Below are positions 51,795 through 60,822 of a DNA stretch of 64,000 nt, one piece after another; position 1 is the stretch's first letter, and each line of letters begins with the position of its first letter. The stretch is from Bacteroidetes bacterium UBA4416. Its GTDB lineage: Bacteria > Bacteroidota > Bacteroidia > B-17B0 > Aurantibacillaceae. Made by a program: the position numbers and the translations under genes. The stretch is from the NCBI GenBank assembly GCA_002390745.1, contig DGQK01000022.1:28981-92980 (forward strand), written 5' to 3'. The notes beneath the pieces were generated by a model. It had not been told where the DNA came from, ran no database searches, and saw only the letters and a list, made by a program, of their open reading frames with translations.

Positions 51795-52283
51795 TCAACC
51801 CTGAAGGTACGCTTCCATTTTATCGAAAGATTCTTCCCAGCCTTTTTTGCAGTCGTCGTACATTTCAGGAGGAATCCCTTCGTGCCTCAGGGTGAAGTCG
51901 GTATGGCCGAGATTCTCGTCAAATTCCAGGCTGATGATCAGCTCATCCCCCCAGTTGCCGGGCATCACGTCGTTGGGAGGAATGATATTCCCTTCGCTAT
52001 CCGAAAAATTATCGGTCATCACAATCTTCCGGCCATCTTCGATTTCTCTGTAGATTCCCGTTCCCCACATTTCCCCGCCTTCTTTTGATTTCATGCAGGC
52101 CAGGTATTTTCCGCCGGGCCTGAAGTCGATGGACGCATGCGGGCAGGTATAGCTTTTTGGCCCCCACCATTTTTTTAAGACGGCCGGATCGGTCCAGGCA
52201 TTCCAAACGGCTGGCAGAGGGACATTAAATGATCGGGTGATGACAATGTCTTTGTGGTTGGTAGTTTGATCGGAAGTTTTCAT
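51795..52283 (-). CDS. SRPBCC (AHSA1-like, START) domain protein
   Basis: A 162-residue cytoplasmic protein. ITRSFNVPLPAVWNAWTDP, LKKWWGPKSYTCPHASIDF and WEESFDKMEAYL are hallmarks of AHSA1/ActivatorHsp90-C-terminal-like SRPBCC proteins, a helix-grip fold with a hydrophobic cavity. Members are often encoded beside ArsR-type repressors in other genomes, but no regulator is adjacent here. The ligand is unknown. Confidence 0.88.
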   Translation of the reverse strand: MKTSDQTTNHKDIVITRSFNVPLPAVWNAWTDPAVLKKWWGPKSYTCPHASIDFRPGGKYLACMKSKEGGEMWGTGIYREIEDGRKIVMTDNFSDSEGNIIPPNDVMPGNWGDELIISLEFDENLGHTDFTLRHEGIPPEMYDDCKKGWEESFDKMEAYLQG

Positions 52284-52595
52284 AATGGCAATGATTAATG
52301 GGTTACTTCGTGATGCTTCAAACCCGGTGCCTGTATGATCTTAACCGTAAAGAACGCTCTCACTGTTTTCGCTGAGGGCGGATGAAAAAGAGGATCGATT
52401 ATGGGATTATAAATTGAATACAGGAGAATACGATCATTTCTCCTTTAAAGAGCCTGTCCCAAACCCGATCCCGAAAGGTGGCCGAAGGCCGGAGGATGTG
52501 TTCACCATGAAGAACACATCTCCCGCCCTCCCGGCACGCTCCCGGAAAAAGGAAAATTTGTTGAACTAACAGAATAACATGTCATGCCACATGAA
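52284..52595. other. Gene-free region with structured segment
   Basis: 312 bases between the SRPBCC gene and gap, with no convincing ORF. The part from 52455 to 52560 folds well: GGCC-GAA-GGCC (52480-52490) and a perfect 9-bp stem GATGTGTTC (52495-52503) with GAACACATC (52512-52520), in a GC-rich stretch. A weaker hairpin (CGCTC/GAGGGCG) lies near 52355-52380. It could hold a small RNA or a decayed repeat; no T tract follows, so it is not an obvious terminator for the gap gene. Confidence 0.35.
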
Positions 52596-53594
52596 TTATA
52601 ACGACTGCATCTTCACCGCCAGGTCTACCAGTCGGTTGCTGTAGCCATATTCATTGTCGTACCAGCCGATGACCTTCACCAGGTTGCCGACAACACTGGT
52701 GAATTCGGAATCGAATACCACGGAGTGGGGATTGCCGACCACATCGGTAGATACGAGGGGATCAGTGGTGTATTCCATGATGTGTTTCAGCTCAGTTTCC
52801 GAGGCGAGTTTAAAGGCATCGTTGATCTGCTGAACGCTCGGGTATTGTGTGAGCACGCAGGTAATGTCGGTGAGAGAGCCATCAGGTACAGGGACACGCA
52901 CGCCGCATCCGCCGAGCTTATCTTCCATATCCGGGAAAATTTTCCCGAGGGCTTTGGCGGCACCGGTGCTTGTGGGAATAATGCTCAGGGCTGCGGCCCT
53001 GGCCCTGCGCAGGTCCTTGTGCGGCGCATCGTGCAGACGCTGATCGCCGGTGTAAGAGTGTATGGTTGTGACATACGCCTCTTCGATGCCCCACTGCTGT
53101 AGTACTTTCAGCATCGGTGCCGCGCAGTTGGTAGTGCAGGAAGCGTTGGAAACGATGATGTCGTCGTTCCTGAGCAAGGCATCGTTTACGCCCATCACAA
53201 TGGTTTTGATATCGTCGTCTTTGGCGGGAGCGGATAAGATGATCTTTTTGGCGCCGGCGTTCAGGTGCTTCTGAGCGGAAGCTTTATCTAAAAATAAGCC
53301 GGTGGACTCGATCACGATGTCGATATCGAGCGCTTTCCAGGGCAGATTTTCGGGGTCTTTGGAAGCGAAGATCTTCACTTCTTTTCCATCAATGTAGAGG
53401 TGGTCGGTGTCATGCTTTACTTCTCCGTTGAATTTCCCGTGAACCGAATCGTATTTCAACAGGTGGGCCAGAGTCGCAGAATCGGTAATGTCATTGATCG
53501 CAACGATATTGATCTGTGGGTTGGTGATGGCGTTTCTCAGGAAGACGCGGCCTATCCTTCCAAAGCCGTTGATCGCAATATTTATTTTTTTCAT
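52596..53594 (-). CDS. gap: Glyceraldehyde-3-phosphate dehydrogenase, type I
   Basis: A 332-residue enzyme. NAD-binding motif INGFGRIGR at residues 8-16; catalytic Cys in NASCTTNC (about 153) with the His in TTIHSYTGDQ (about 180); phosphate-binding SIIPTSTGAA; and the C-terminal WYDNEYGYSNR. It oxidises glyceraldehyde 3-phosphate to 1,3-bisphosphoglycerate in glycolysis. Neither pgk nor tpi is adjacent. No standard promoter box was found in the 230 bases upstream. Confidence 0.97.
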   Translation of the reverse strand: MKKINIAINGFGRIGRVFLRNAITNPQINIVAINDITDSATLAHLLKYDSVHGKFNGEVKHDTDHLYIDGKEVKIFASKDPENLPWKALDIDIVIESTGLFLDKASAQKHLNAGAKKIILSAPAKDDDIKTIVMGVNDALLRNDDIIVSNASCTTNCAAPMLKVLQQWGIEEAYVTTIHSYTGDQRLHDAPHKDLRRARAAALSIIPTSTGAAKALGKIFPDMEDKLGGCGVRVPVPDGSLTDITCVLTQYPSVQQINDAFKLASETELKHIMEYTTDPLVSTDVVGNPHSVVFDSEFTSVVGNLVKVIGWYDNEYGYSNRLVDLAVKMQSL

Positions 53595-53826
53595 AAAATG
53601 ATTTTAAATTGTTTTTAATGATCAGCTAATAATGAGTGTTGTTTTTTTGAATGGGTTTAATCGTCGACACATATTGTTGTTCAGAGCAGATAGTTCTTAA
53701 GGACCTGATAAAGGTACACAATGTCCGATATTATACCTCTAAAAATAAAGGCTTGGTCTATAAAAAATGTTAGCGTCGTTTCTATCCTCTAATTTCAGTT
53801 CAGTTATTCAACCGTTAAACAATTTA

Positions 53827-55191
53827 ATGATGAAAAGGTTATTTTTTTCGGCGCTTTCTTTTTGCGCAATCCTGGCAGGCCAGGCTCAACTTAGTCCGGC
53901 TGTAACTTCCTGGTTGCAGAATACGACCATCAAAGGCAGGCATTATGTGTCGGGCAACTCTACGCCTATTACGGATGCAGGGCTGACAGCCAACGTGCAA
54001 AGCGTTCAGTACTCAGCGTCTTCTGTTTATATCACCACGCAGGGGATTCCGGCTTATGTAACAGGACCTTTCCTTGACGGTAATCCCTCGCTGGCATCCA
54101 GCCAGAATGCCATCTTCAAATTTCCCCTGGCACCGGCACAGAATACCGGTTCTCTCACACCGACCAGCGGCGGTAATATCGGCGTATTTATCAATGGTGT
54201 AGCCATGTTCGATTACCGCGATGGTGTTTCCTGGAAAAATTCCACCAATAGTATGGCCGGAGGGCCTCTGGGCGGAATGGGTGATGGCGTCTGGAACAGG
54301 GACGCTATTGTGGCGGAGCGCGGAGGATTCGATTGTTCCAAAGGGCATCCCGCAATGGGCAATTACCACCATCATCAGAACCCGAGTGCCTTCGACCTGG
54401 ATATTAATGTGATCTCTACGGTCTGTAATTTATACGATGCCGATGGCTTATACGGTATCGATGCGGGCACACACTCGCCGCTGATCGGCTATGCCTATGA
54501 CGGTTTCCCTGTATACGGAGCCTACGGCTATAAAAATGCAGATGGCACCGGCGGCATTGTGCGCATGAAATCCAGCTGGGTGCTGAGGAACATTACCACA
54601 CGAACGACTTTATATACAGGTGCTACGGTAACCGCCGGCCCGCCGGTAAACTCCACTTATCCTTTGGGTACTTTCCGGGAAGATTACGAGTACATTGCCA
54701 CGAGTGCAGCCACACCGGATTACCTCGATGAGCATAACGGACGCTTCTGTGTAACGCCGGAATATCCCAACGGGACGTATTGCTATTTTGCCACGGTGGA
54801 TGCCAACTGGAACTCGGCATATCCTTACCTGGTAGGGCCAACGTATTACGGGAACAAAACGGCGGCTAAAGTAACTTCCGTGTCGGAACCAACAACAACC
54901 TACACATCAGCCACAGGCCTGCATGAGCACAAAACGGAGGTGATCAATGTCGCGGTATTTCCTAATCCTTCGAGCGAGCTCATTGCCGTGCAGGTGAAAG
55001 ACCTGGTAGAAGAAACTTACGAAGTGTCTTTATACGATATCGGAGGCAGGCTGGTGGACAAAGCCTTTCTGTACCAGGGAACAACCATTGTGTACTTCGA
55101 TACCAGAACGCTCTATGGCGGCGAGTATTTTGTAACGCTCACTGACAACAGCGGCCACAAGATCTCGAGGAAAATTTCCATTGTGAAGTAG
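53827..55191 (+). CDS. YHYH-domain secreted protein with T9SS type A tail
   Basis: A 454-residue exported protein. Signal peptide (LFFSALSFCAILAGQAQ), then a YHYH domain (PF14240; about 50-350) with the name motif in the variant form GNYHHHQNPSAFDLD (about 179-193) and GYAYDGFPVYGAYG (about 221-234). The last 75 residues (NVAVFPNPSSELIAVQV to GGEYFVTLTDNSGHKISRKI) are a T9SS type A sorting domain. It is followed by MbnP and MbnH homologues, a combination that suggests copper or redox function. The His cluster could bind metal; that is inference. Start: tandem ATGs at 53827 and 53830 before the signal peptide. Confidence 0.88.
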   Translation: MMKRLFFSALSFCAILAGQAQLSPAVTSWLQNTTIKGRHYVSGNSTPITDAGLTANVQSVQYSASSVYITTQGIPAYVTGPFLDGNPSLASSQNAIFKFPLAPAQNTGSLTPTSGGNIGVFINGVAMFDYRDGVSWKNSTNSMAGGPLGGMGDGVWNRDAIVAERGGFDCSKGHPAMGNYHHHQNPSAFDLDINVISTVCNLYDADGLYGIDAGTHSPLIGYAYDGFPVYGAYGYKNADGTGGIVRMKSSWVLRNITTRTTLYTGATVTAGPPVNSTYPLGTFREDYEYIATSAATPDYLDEHNGRFCVTPEYPNGTYCYFATVDANWNSAYPYLVGPTYYGNKTAAKVTSVSEPTTTYTSATGLHEHKTEVINVAVFPNPSSELIAVQVKDLVEETYEVSLYDIGGRLVDKAFLYQGTTIVYFDTRTLYGGEYFVTLTDNSGHKISRKISIVK

Positions 55192-55259
55192 GTCCTGTGC
55201 TACGTCCCGCTAACGGACGCAGCTCCCGAAGCAGCAACCATACACGTATTAATCATTTA

Positions 55260-55943
55260 TTGCCTCTGAAAAAACACCTGCTCATATTCTTTTTATATAC
55301 TGTTTCTGCCTTTGCCCAACAGAAAGACATCAGGCTTTTTTTCAGCCCGGTGGCCCGGGAAAAGATTGTTGCGCTGAACGACAGTATTGAGCTGAAGGGG
55401 CATGAGCGTATTGTATTGGAAACGCTGAGGTTTTATATTTCCGGGATCCGGCTTTTGCAGAACGATTCGCTGGTGTGGAAGGAAGGTAATAGTTATCATT
55501 TATACGATCTGGAAGAGGCAAGGGGTATTGTGTTGAAGGTGCCGGCTTCTGTGACATACAACCGTATCCGCTTTTATACCGGCATCGATAGCCTGACCAA
55601 TGTATCGGGGGCAATGGGTGGGGACCTTGACCCGGTGAAAGGGATGTATTGGACCTGGCAAAGCGGTTATATCAATTTTAAAGCCGAAGGACGTAGCACT
55701 GCGAGCACCCACCCCGGAAAAGAATTTCAACTGCACCTCGGCGGTTATGAAGGCCCTTATAATACGCTCAGGCAAGTGACCTTATCGGTAGAGCCGCAAC
55801 GTGATATCGATGTGAATTTCGATCTGCAGCAGTTTCTGGAGGCAGCCGAACTGGCAAAACGCTCTCATTTGATGTCCCCGGGGCCTGACGCTGTATCATT
55901 ATCTGTAATGGCCTCCCTGTGTTTTAAGACGAAGCAGCGATGA
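55260..55943 (+). CDS. MbnP family protein (copper/redox partner of MbnH)
   Basis: A 227-residue exported protein. Signal peptide (LLIFFLYTVSAFAQQ), then the MbnP domain with LETLRFYISGIRLLQND (about 42-58) and GMYWTWQSGYINFKAEG (about 128-144), which is the family signature and holds two tryptophans. In methanotrophs MbnH oxidises a tryptophan of MbnP to kynurenine, which helps form a copper site. The next gene is an MbnH homologue whose ATGA start overlaps this stop. TTG 55260 leads directly into the signal peptide; GTG 55197 would add 21 residues and is less likely. Confidence 0.88.
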   Translation: MPLKKHLLIFFLYTVSAFAQQKDIRLFFSPVAREKIVALNDSIELKGHERIVLETLRFYISGIRLLQNDSLVWKEGNSYHLYDLEEARGIVLKVPASVTYNRIRFYTGIDSLTNVSGAMGGDLDPVKGMYWTWQSGYINFKAEGRSTASTHPGKEFQLHLGGYEGPYNTLRQVTLSVEPQRDIDVNFDLQQFLEAAELAKRSHLMSPGPDAVSLSVMASLCFKTKQR

Positions 55944-56959
55944 AAAAACTGACATTGGGAATTGTTGCTCTGGGAGTTCTTGCAGGTTTTACAGTGCCGG
56001 GGGCTTTTTTTGAAAAACCGCCGGGCTGGCCCGAGCCGGTCTATGCGTTTGCGCGCAACAAACCCGTTCCGGAGAAGATCCGCCTGGGACGGGTGCTGTT
56101 CTACGACCCTTCGTTATCAGAAAATAACCAGGTATCCTGCGCATCCTGCCATTCACCCTTTTCAGCTTTTGCCCACACCGACCATGCCCTGAGCCATGGC
56201 ATCCACGACAGCATAGGCACACGCAATGCCCCGGCCCTGATGAACCTGGCCTGGCAACCTGTGTTTATGTGGGACGGCGCCATCAATAACCTCGACATGC
56301 AGGCGCTTGCACCCATCACTCATCAAGCGGAAATGGGTAGCTCTATTCAAACGGTGGTCAACAAGCTCCGGGCAAAACTGCTCTACCGCCGCCTGTTCAA
56401 AGACGCTTTCGGGGATAGCCTGGCCACAGGGGAATACACGCTGAAAGCCTTGTCGCAGTTCATGCTTAGCCTCACCAGTGCACAGTCGAAATACGACCGC
56501 ATGAAGCGGGGAGAAGAAACCTTTAACGAACAGGAACAAAAAGGCTACAGCCTGTTTCAAAGGCACTGTGCATCCTGCCATGCGGAGCCGTTATTTACCA
56601 CGCATGCTTTCGCCAACAATGGTTTACCGGTAGATCCGCTGCTGAACGATTACGGCCGTATGCAGGTGACGCACCGGCACAGTGATTCTCTGAAATTTAA
56701 AATCCCCACCCTGCGCAATATCGCTTATACCTACCCGTACATGCACGACGGGCGCTTTAAAAAGCTCTCGCAGGTGCTGGAGCATTATGCAGGCGGTATC
56801 CGCCCGGGCGCTACGCTGGCTGCGGAACTCCAGCAGAAGATGGAATTAAGCTCCAACGATAAGGTAGATATCATCGCCTTTCTTCTGACCCTTTCCGACC
56901 AGGAATTTGTGTTTAATAAAGAGCATGGATTCCCTAAGGAGTTGATGCCGGTAAAATAA
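55940..56959 (+). CDS. Di-haem MbnH/MauG-type cytochrome c peroxidase
   Basis: A 339-residue exported protein. A signal segment (LGIVALGVLAGFTVPG) is followed by two c-type haem sites: SCASCHSPF (about 57) and CASCHAEPLF (about 211). NAPALMNLAWQPVFMWDGA and TLRNIAYTYPYMHDGRF are family blocks of di-haem peroxidases. In MbnPH pairs this enzyme forms a bis-Fe(IV) state and modifies the MbnP tryptophan. The ATGA overlap with the MbnP gene means translational coupling. Ordinary hydrogen peroxide detoxification (CcpA-like) is the alternative, but the MbnP neighbour argues for MbnH. Confidence 0.9.
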   Translation: MKKLTLGIVALGVLAGFTVPGAFFEKPPGWPEPVYAFARNKPVPEKIRLGRVLFYDPSLSENNQVSCASCHSPFSAFAHTDHALSHGIHDSIGTRNAPALMNLAWQPVFMWDGAINNLDMQALAPITHQAEMGSSIQTVVNKLRAKLLYRRLFKDAFGDSLATGEYTLKALSQFMLSLTSAQSKYDRMKRGEETFNEQEQKGYSLFQRHCASCHAEPLFTTHAFANNGLPVDPLLNDYGRMQVTHRHSDSLKFKIPTLRNIAYTYPYMHDGRFKKLSQVLEHYAGGIRPGATLAAELQQKMELSSNDKVDIIAFLLTLSDQEFVFNKEHGFPKELMPVK

Positions 56960-57077
56960 CCTCATCACATAGGAATCGTAGGCAGCAGATTACCACAGTG
57001 TCATAGAAAAGAAGAGATGGCACAGGCATGTCAAATGCTGTAATGCTGATCTTATCCCATAATCAGGCTTACTAAAA

Positions 57078-57689
57078 TCACTTCACCTCAAATTCCAGCA
57101 TCAGTTGTCCGCCGATGTAGCCCTGTAGCTTATCTCCGATGTTCACAGGTCCTACGCCTTCGGGTGTGCCGGTATAAATGAGGTCACCCACTTTCAGGGT
57201 CACGAATTGCGACACGTAGGCAATGATCTTATCGAAGCTGAAAAGCAGATCGCCGGTATTCCCTTTCTGGCGCGTTTCTCCGTTTACCTTAAGCTCAAAG
57301 CCAATGTCCGAAAGATTGGCAAATTGTGTTTTGGGCATGAATTTCCCGAGAGGAGCGGAGCCATCAAAGGCTTTGGCTTTTTCCCATGGAAGCCCTTTTT
57401 CCTTGGCTTTGGCTTGCAGGTCGCGGGCAGTGAAGTCGATGCCGAGGCCGATCTCTTCATAATATTTGTGCGCAAACTGTTCATCGATGTGCTTTCCTAC
57501 TTTGTTGATTTTGAGGACGACCTCGATCTCGTGGTGCAGGTCTTTGGTAAATTCCGGATAGTAGAAAGGCTCACCGTCTTTCAGGAGAGCTGTATCGGGC
57601 TTCATAAAGAATACCGGTTCCGTAGGAATGTCGTTCTTCAGTTCTTTGGCGTGTTCGGCATAGTTCCTGCCGATGCAGATGATCTTCAT
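57078..57689 (-). CDS. Fumarylacetoacetate hydrolase (FAH) family protein
   Basis: A 203-residue enzyme of the short FAH type. MKIICIGRNYAEHAKELK opens the domain, DLHHEIEVVLKI holds the metal-binding Glu residues, GIDFTARDLQAKAKEKGLPW and LIYTGTPEGVGPVNIGDKLQ are family motifs. Members hydrolyse or decarboxylate acylpyruvates or related beta-diketo acids. I chose ATG 57689 by family convention; ATG 57752 gives 21 extra residues and is the first start after the -7 box at 57773-57766, so it is a real alternative. The 2-hydroxyglutarate oxidase gene starts divergently 70 bases away. Confidence 0.85.
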   Translation of the reverse strand: MKIICIGRNYAEHAKELKNDIPTEPVFFMKPDTALLKDGEPFYYPEFTKDLHHEIEVVLKINKVGKHIDEQFAHKYYEEIGLGIDFTARDLQAKAKEKGLPWEKAKAFDGSAPLGKFMPKTQFANLSDIGFELKVNGETRQKGNTGDLLFSFDKIIAYVSQFVTLKVGDLIYTGTPEGVGPVNIGDKLQGYIGGQLMLEFEVK

Positions 57690-57765
57690 AGCGTTGGGTT
57701 TGCGTTTGGTCCATTCCCGGATGGTTTGTACGGGTTCCGGGTATTTTGCCATAAATTAGATCAGG

Positions 57766-57773
57766 CAAAATTA
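57766..57773 (-). promoter_or_regulatory. Possible -7 box of the FAH gene
   Basis: TAATTTTG on the minus strand fits TAnnTTTG, 13 bases before ATG 57752. Another match, TAAATTTG (57810-57803), lies further up in the shared gap with lhgO, so the true start of transcription is open. Confidence 0.35.
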
Positions 57774-57821
57774 AATTCACGGCTAAATTGGTATATTTAG
57801 CGCAAATTTACAAGCATTATC

Positions 57822-59042
57822 ATGAACTCTACGAATTACGATATCATAGTGATCGGGGGAGGCATCGTAGGACTGGCAACGGCCTATAAGCTGACTCTTC
57901 AAAACCCGAATAAAACGATCCTGGTGCTGGAGAAGGAAAAGGAAGTGGCGGCGCACCAAACGGGGCACAACTCCGGGGTGATCCATTCGGGCATCTACTA
58001 TAAGCCGGGTTCTTATAAAGCGGTAAACTGTGTGAAAGGTCGTCGCGAGCTGGTGCAGTTTGTGAAAGACCATCACATCGCCCACGACCTCTGCGGGAAG
58101 ATCATTGTTGCAACCGATCAGAGTGAACTGGCGCACATGAGCAAAGTGTTCAATAATGGCCTTGCCAACGATGTGGAGGGCATTGAAATGATCGACTCGG
58201 CGAAGATCAGAGAGATTGAGCCGCATTGCCAGGGTATTTCCGGTATCTGGGTGCCCTGCACGGGCATCATTGACTACACGGATGTAGCGCGTAAATATGT
58301 GGAGCTTATCCACGCGAAGAACAACGGTAGTAAAGTGCTCACCGGCCATATGGTAAAAGGCTTCGAGAAAAAAGGCGACAGCACGGATGTGATCACACCG
58401 CAGGGCACCTTCAACGGGAAATACATCATTTCCTGCGCGGGCCTGCATGCCGACAGGATCACCAAAAAAGACCATGTGAAAACAGATTCCGCTATTGTGG
58501 GCTTCCGTGGCGATTATTACGATCTGACGGAGAAGGGCAGAAGCAAGGTGAAGAACCTGATCTACCCGGTGCCGAATCCGAAATTCCCTTTCCTGGGTGT
58601 ACACTTTACGCGGATGATCAAAGGTGGGGTAGAGTGCGGGCCCAATGCGGTATTCGTGTTCAAACGCGAAGGCTATAGCAAAACAGCCTTCAGCTTAAGA
58701 GATACCACCGAAGCGTTTGGTTACAGGGGCACCTGGAAATTCTTCGGCAAGCACTGGCGTTTTGGCCTCGATGAGTACCGCGGCGCCTTCAGCAAAACCT
58801 ATTTCCTCAACCGCCTGCGCAAGCTCATCCCCGACCTGCAAATGGACGACATCGAGCCGGCACGCTGCGGTGTAAGGGCCATGGCCTTGGGGCCTGACGG
58901 TGAGATGCTCGACGATTTCAAGATCGAGTTCCAGGGAAATTCCATGCACGTGATCAACTCGCCATCACCGGCAGCGACTGCTTCTCTGGCCTATGGTAAT
59001 GAGATTGCCACCATGGCGAAGGACTACTTCAGGCTGAGCTAG
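57822..59042 (+). CDS. lhgO: L-2-hydroxyglutarate oxidase
   Basis: A 406-residue FAD enzyme of the usual LhgO length. The dinucleotide motif IIVIGGGIVGLATAYKL is at residues 8-24, followed by AAHQTGHNSGVIHSGIYYKPGS (trimmed here to its core HNSGVIHSGIYYKPGS), the LhgO hallmark, IISCAGLHADRI near 205, and the C-terminal INSPSPAATASLAYGNEIA. It oxidises L-2-hydroxyglutarate to 2-oxoglutarate and passes electrons to the membrane quinone pool. It is divergent from the FAH-family gene, which may work in related carboxylic-acid metabolism. Confidence 0.95.
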   Translation: MNSTNYDIIVIGGGIVGLATAYKLTLQNPNKTILVLEKEKEVAAHQTGHNSGVIHSGIYYKPGSYKAVNCVKGRRELVQFVKDHHIAHDLCGKIIVATDQSELAHMSKVFNNGLANDVEGIEMIDSAKIREIEPHCQGISGIWVPCTGIIDYTDVARKYVELIHAKNNGSKVLTGHMVKGFEKKGDSTDVITPQGTFNGKYIISCAGLHADRITKKDHVKTDSAIVGFRGDYYDLTEKGRSKVKNLIYPVPNPKFPFLGVHFTRMIKGGVECGPNAVFVFKREGYSKTAFSLRDTTEAFGYRGTWKFFGKHWRFGLDEYRGAFSKTYFLNRLRKLIPDLQMDDIEPARCGVRAMALGPDGEMLDDFKIEFQGNSMHVINSPSPAATASLAYGNEIATMAKDYFRLS

Positions 59043-59062
59043 GATTTTGTAATAACACCTGC

Positions 59063-59548
59063 ATGACGGATGATGAAACATTGGTTCCTGAGCTTAAAGA
59101 GTGGCGGAAACATAACGGCCCGGATTTTTCTATAGATAGTTGGCTGGCGTGTGAAGGAAGCATTAGTCTGGCAATCGGTTTTTCTTCTGTTTTCTGGCCT
59201 GATTTTACAGAGTACGATGGCTGTGTGTTTATCAAATCACATTTTTCGGAAGATAATTACAAAGCCTGGGTAAGCGCTCCTTACATAAAACATTATGCGC
59301 AAATAGAAAGTGTGATTAATCACATTCATATTCTTGATTTTTTCTCCCCAGACAAAAATGCGGAAACCAAAGATGCGCAAATCAGATTTTTAGGAAATAA
59401 GCTTTGCGAAATCTACCGCGTTAAACTAAAGGCGGGCTTTCCCGACAGGGAATTCATAGTGACTTTCAATGGTGATCAGGATCAGGAAGATCCGATAGAT
59501 TATGAGCTGAGCTTTTACCAGCCTGTAAATTTATTGAGGACGGTCTAA
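59063..59548 (+). CDS. Unrecognised cytoplasmic protein
   Basis: A 161-residue acidic protein with no signal peptide or membrane segment. The opening TDDETLVPELKEWRKHNG and the aromatic stretch SVFWPDFTEYDGCVFIK give no family match that I can name. Size and acidity resemble immunity-type or small house-keeping proteins, but nothing nearby encodes a toxin. It starts 20 bases after lhgO on the same strand and may be co-transcribed. Function unknown. Confidence 0.55.
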   Translation: MTDDETLVPELKEWRKHNGPDFSIDSWLACEGSISLAIGFSSVFWPDFTEYDGCVFIKSHFSEDNYKAWVSAPYIKHYAQIESVINHIHILDFFSPDKNAETKDAQIRFLGNKLCEIYRVKLKAGFPDREFIVTFNGDQDQEDPIDYELSFYQPVNLLRTV

Positions 59549-59775
59549 GTGTGCGCCACTTTACTTTTTAGGATAGAGGCTAAGGATTATTAAGAAGCTC
59601 CTGATTCTGTTATTTACTCCCTCTTTATCACCAAATCCAGCCAAGAAAATTGTTAAATCTTATTGCTACCTGTGGTTAGCCTTAGGCGATGATTTAGTTT
59701 TTGTTTGTAATGTTGTGTGAATCATGATTTAAGATTTTATCACGAATTAAAACAAACTAACAAAACTAAATTTTT

Positions 59776-60762
59776 ATGACTTTATTAGACATTCTTAAAA
59801 AGAGATATATTGTAATTTGTGTGTTATTAATCGCAATCGGATTATTCCTTGATTTGTCTTTTACAGATGCAGTTCCTATTAAAACAACTCAGACAATTAA
59901 AGACATGACAGGGAAATCTGTAACTTTTGATGTGTTTGTATTTTCATACAAATATGAAATATTGAAAATAATTACAAATCTCTGTTATGGTTTGGCAATT
60001 TCAATTTTGGTATTATTGGCATTAGAATTAAAGTATGATGAAGTGGAAAAAGATAAAATTAAGATTCTTGAAGATCAGGAACGGGCCAACTTTAAGCTTG
60101 ATATCCAAAATCTTCAGGAAAAAATAAATTCAAATATATTTAATGGTGTATTAAAGAAGGTTATACCGGAAGAGCTTTTTAACCTTATTGAAAAAGATGT
60201 TTTAAATAAAAACGTTCTCAGGCAAAATGCCCATTGGGTATACGATGTAACGGAAGGGGCAAAGAATAACTATATTGTTACACAAACAATCACTTACGAG
60301 CTTATAAATAATAGTCAAACAATAGTTAACGAGTTTTTAAATGTCAGTATTTCGGAATCTCAACGCTGTAAGTCTTATTTTAATTTTTTTAAAATTGAAA
60401 AAAACGGAACGATAATTATAGAAAAAAACAAAGATGAAATTGAAAAGGAGATTCTTGTAAAAGGGATGGTTAAGTCAAATTCATATCCAGTCGAGCTTAA
60501 GCCGGGAGAAGTTGCAAAAATTACCCGAAATATTGTTCATGAGTATATTGATAAAAGTGTATTCGGATCTCATATGTCGAATTATTCAATCATTGGTTTA
60601 ACCATCGAAATCAATAAGCCTGAGAACTGTGAATTCACGATTCATCAAAGCTTTACATCAATTCTGAATCCTACTAAGCCTAATAATAGAAAAATTCTAT
60701 ATGAAAAAATACCTGGAATTTTACTTGGGCAAGGGTTATCGTATACTATAGAAAAAATATGA
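59776..60762 (+). CDS. AT-rich membrane protein of unknown function, probably acquired
   Basis: A 328-residue protein with two membrane helices near the N-terminus (YIVICVLLIAIGLFLDL at about 11-27; NLCYGLAISILVLLALEL at about 71-88), a coiled-coil stretch (about 90-125) and a large cytoplasmic beta-rich domain (about 150-328). Base use is visibly AT-rich and codons end in A/T (long runs of AAA, ATT, GAA), unlike nearly every other gene in the window. An ATG-led A/T-rich leader precedes it. The helix-linker-domain layout fits a membrane effector or sensor, but I find no catalytic motif. Horizontal transfer is likely; function unknown. Confidence 0.6.
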   Translation: MTLLDILKKRYIVICVLLIAIGLFLDLSFTDAVPIKTTQTIKDMTGKSVTFDVFVFSYKYEILKIITNLCYGLAISILVLLALELKYDEVEKDKIKILEDQERANFKLDIQNLQEKINSNIFNGVLKKVIPEELFNLIEKDVLNKNVLRQNAHWVYDVTEGAKNNYIVTQTITYELINNSQTIVNEFLNVSISESQRCKSYFNFFKIEKNGTIIIEKNKDEIEKEILVKGMVKSNSYPVELKPGEVAKITRNIVHEYIDKSVFGSHMSNYSIIGLTIEINKPENCEFTIHQSFTSILNPTKPNNRKILYEKIPGILLGQGLSYTIEKI

Positions 60763-60822
60763 ATTGTAATCGATTCTGCTCTCACTAGATTTTCACTAGT
60801 TGTCACAGATTATAAATCCGCG

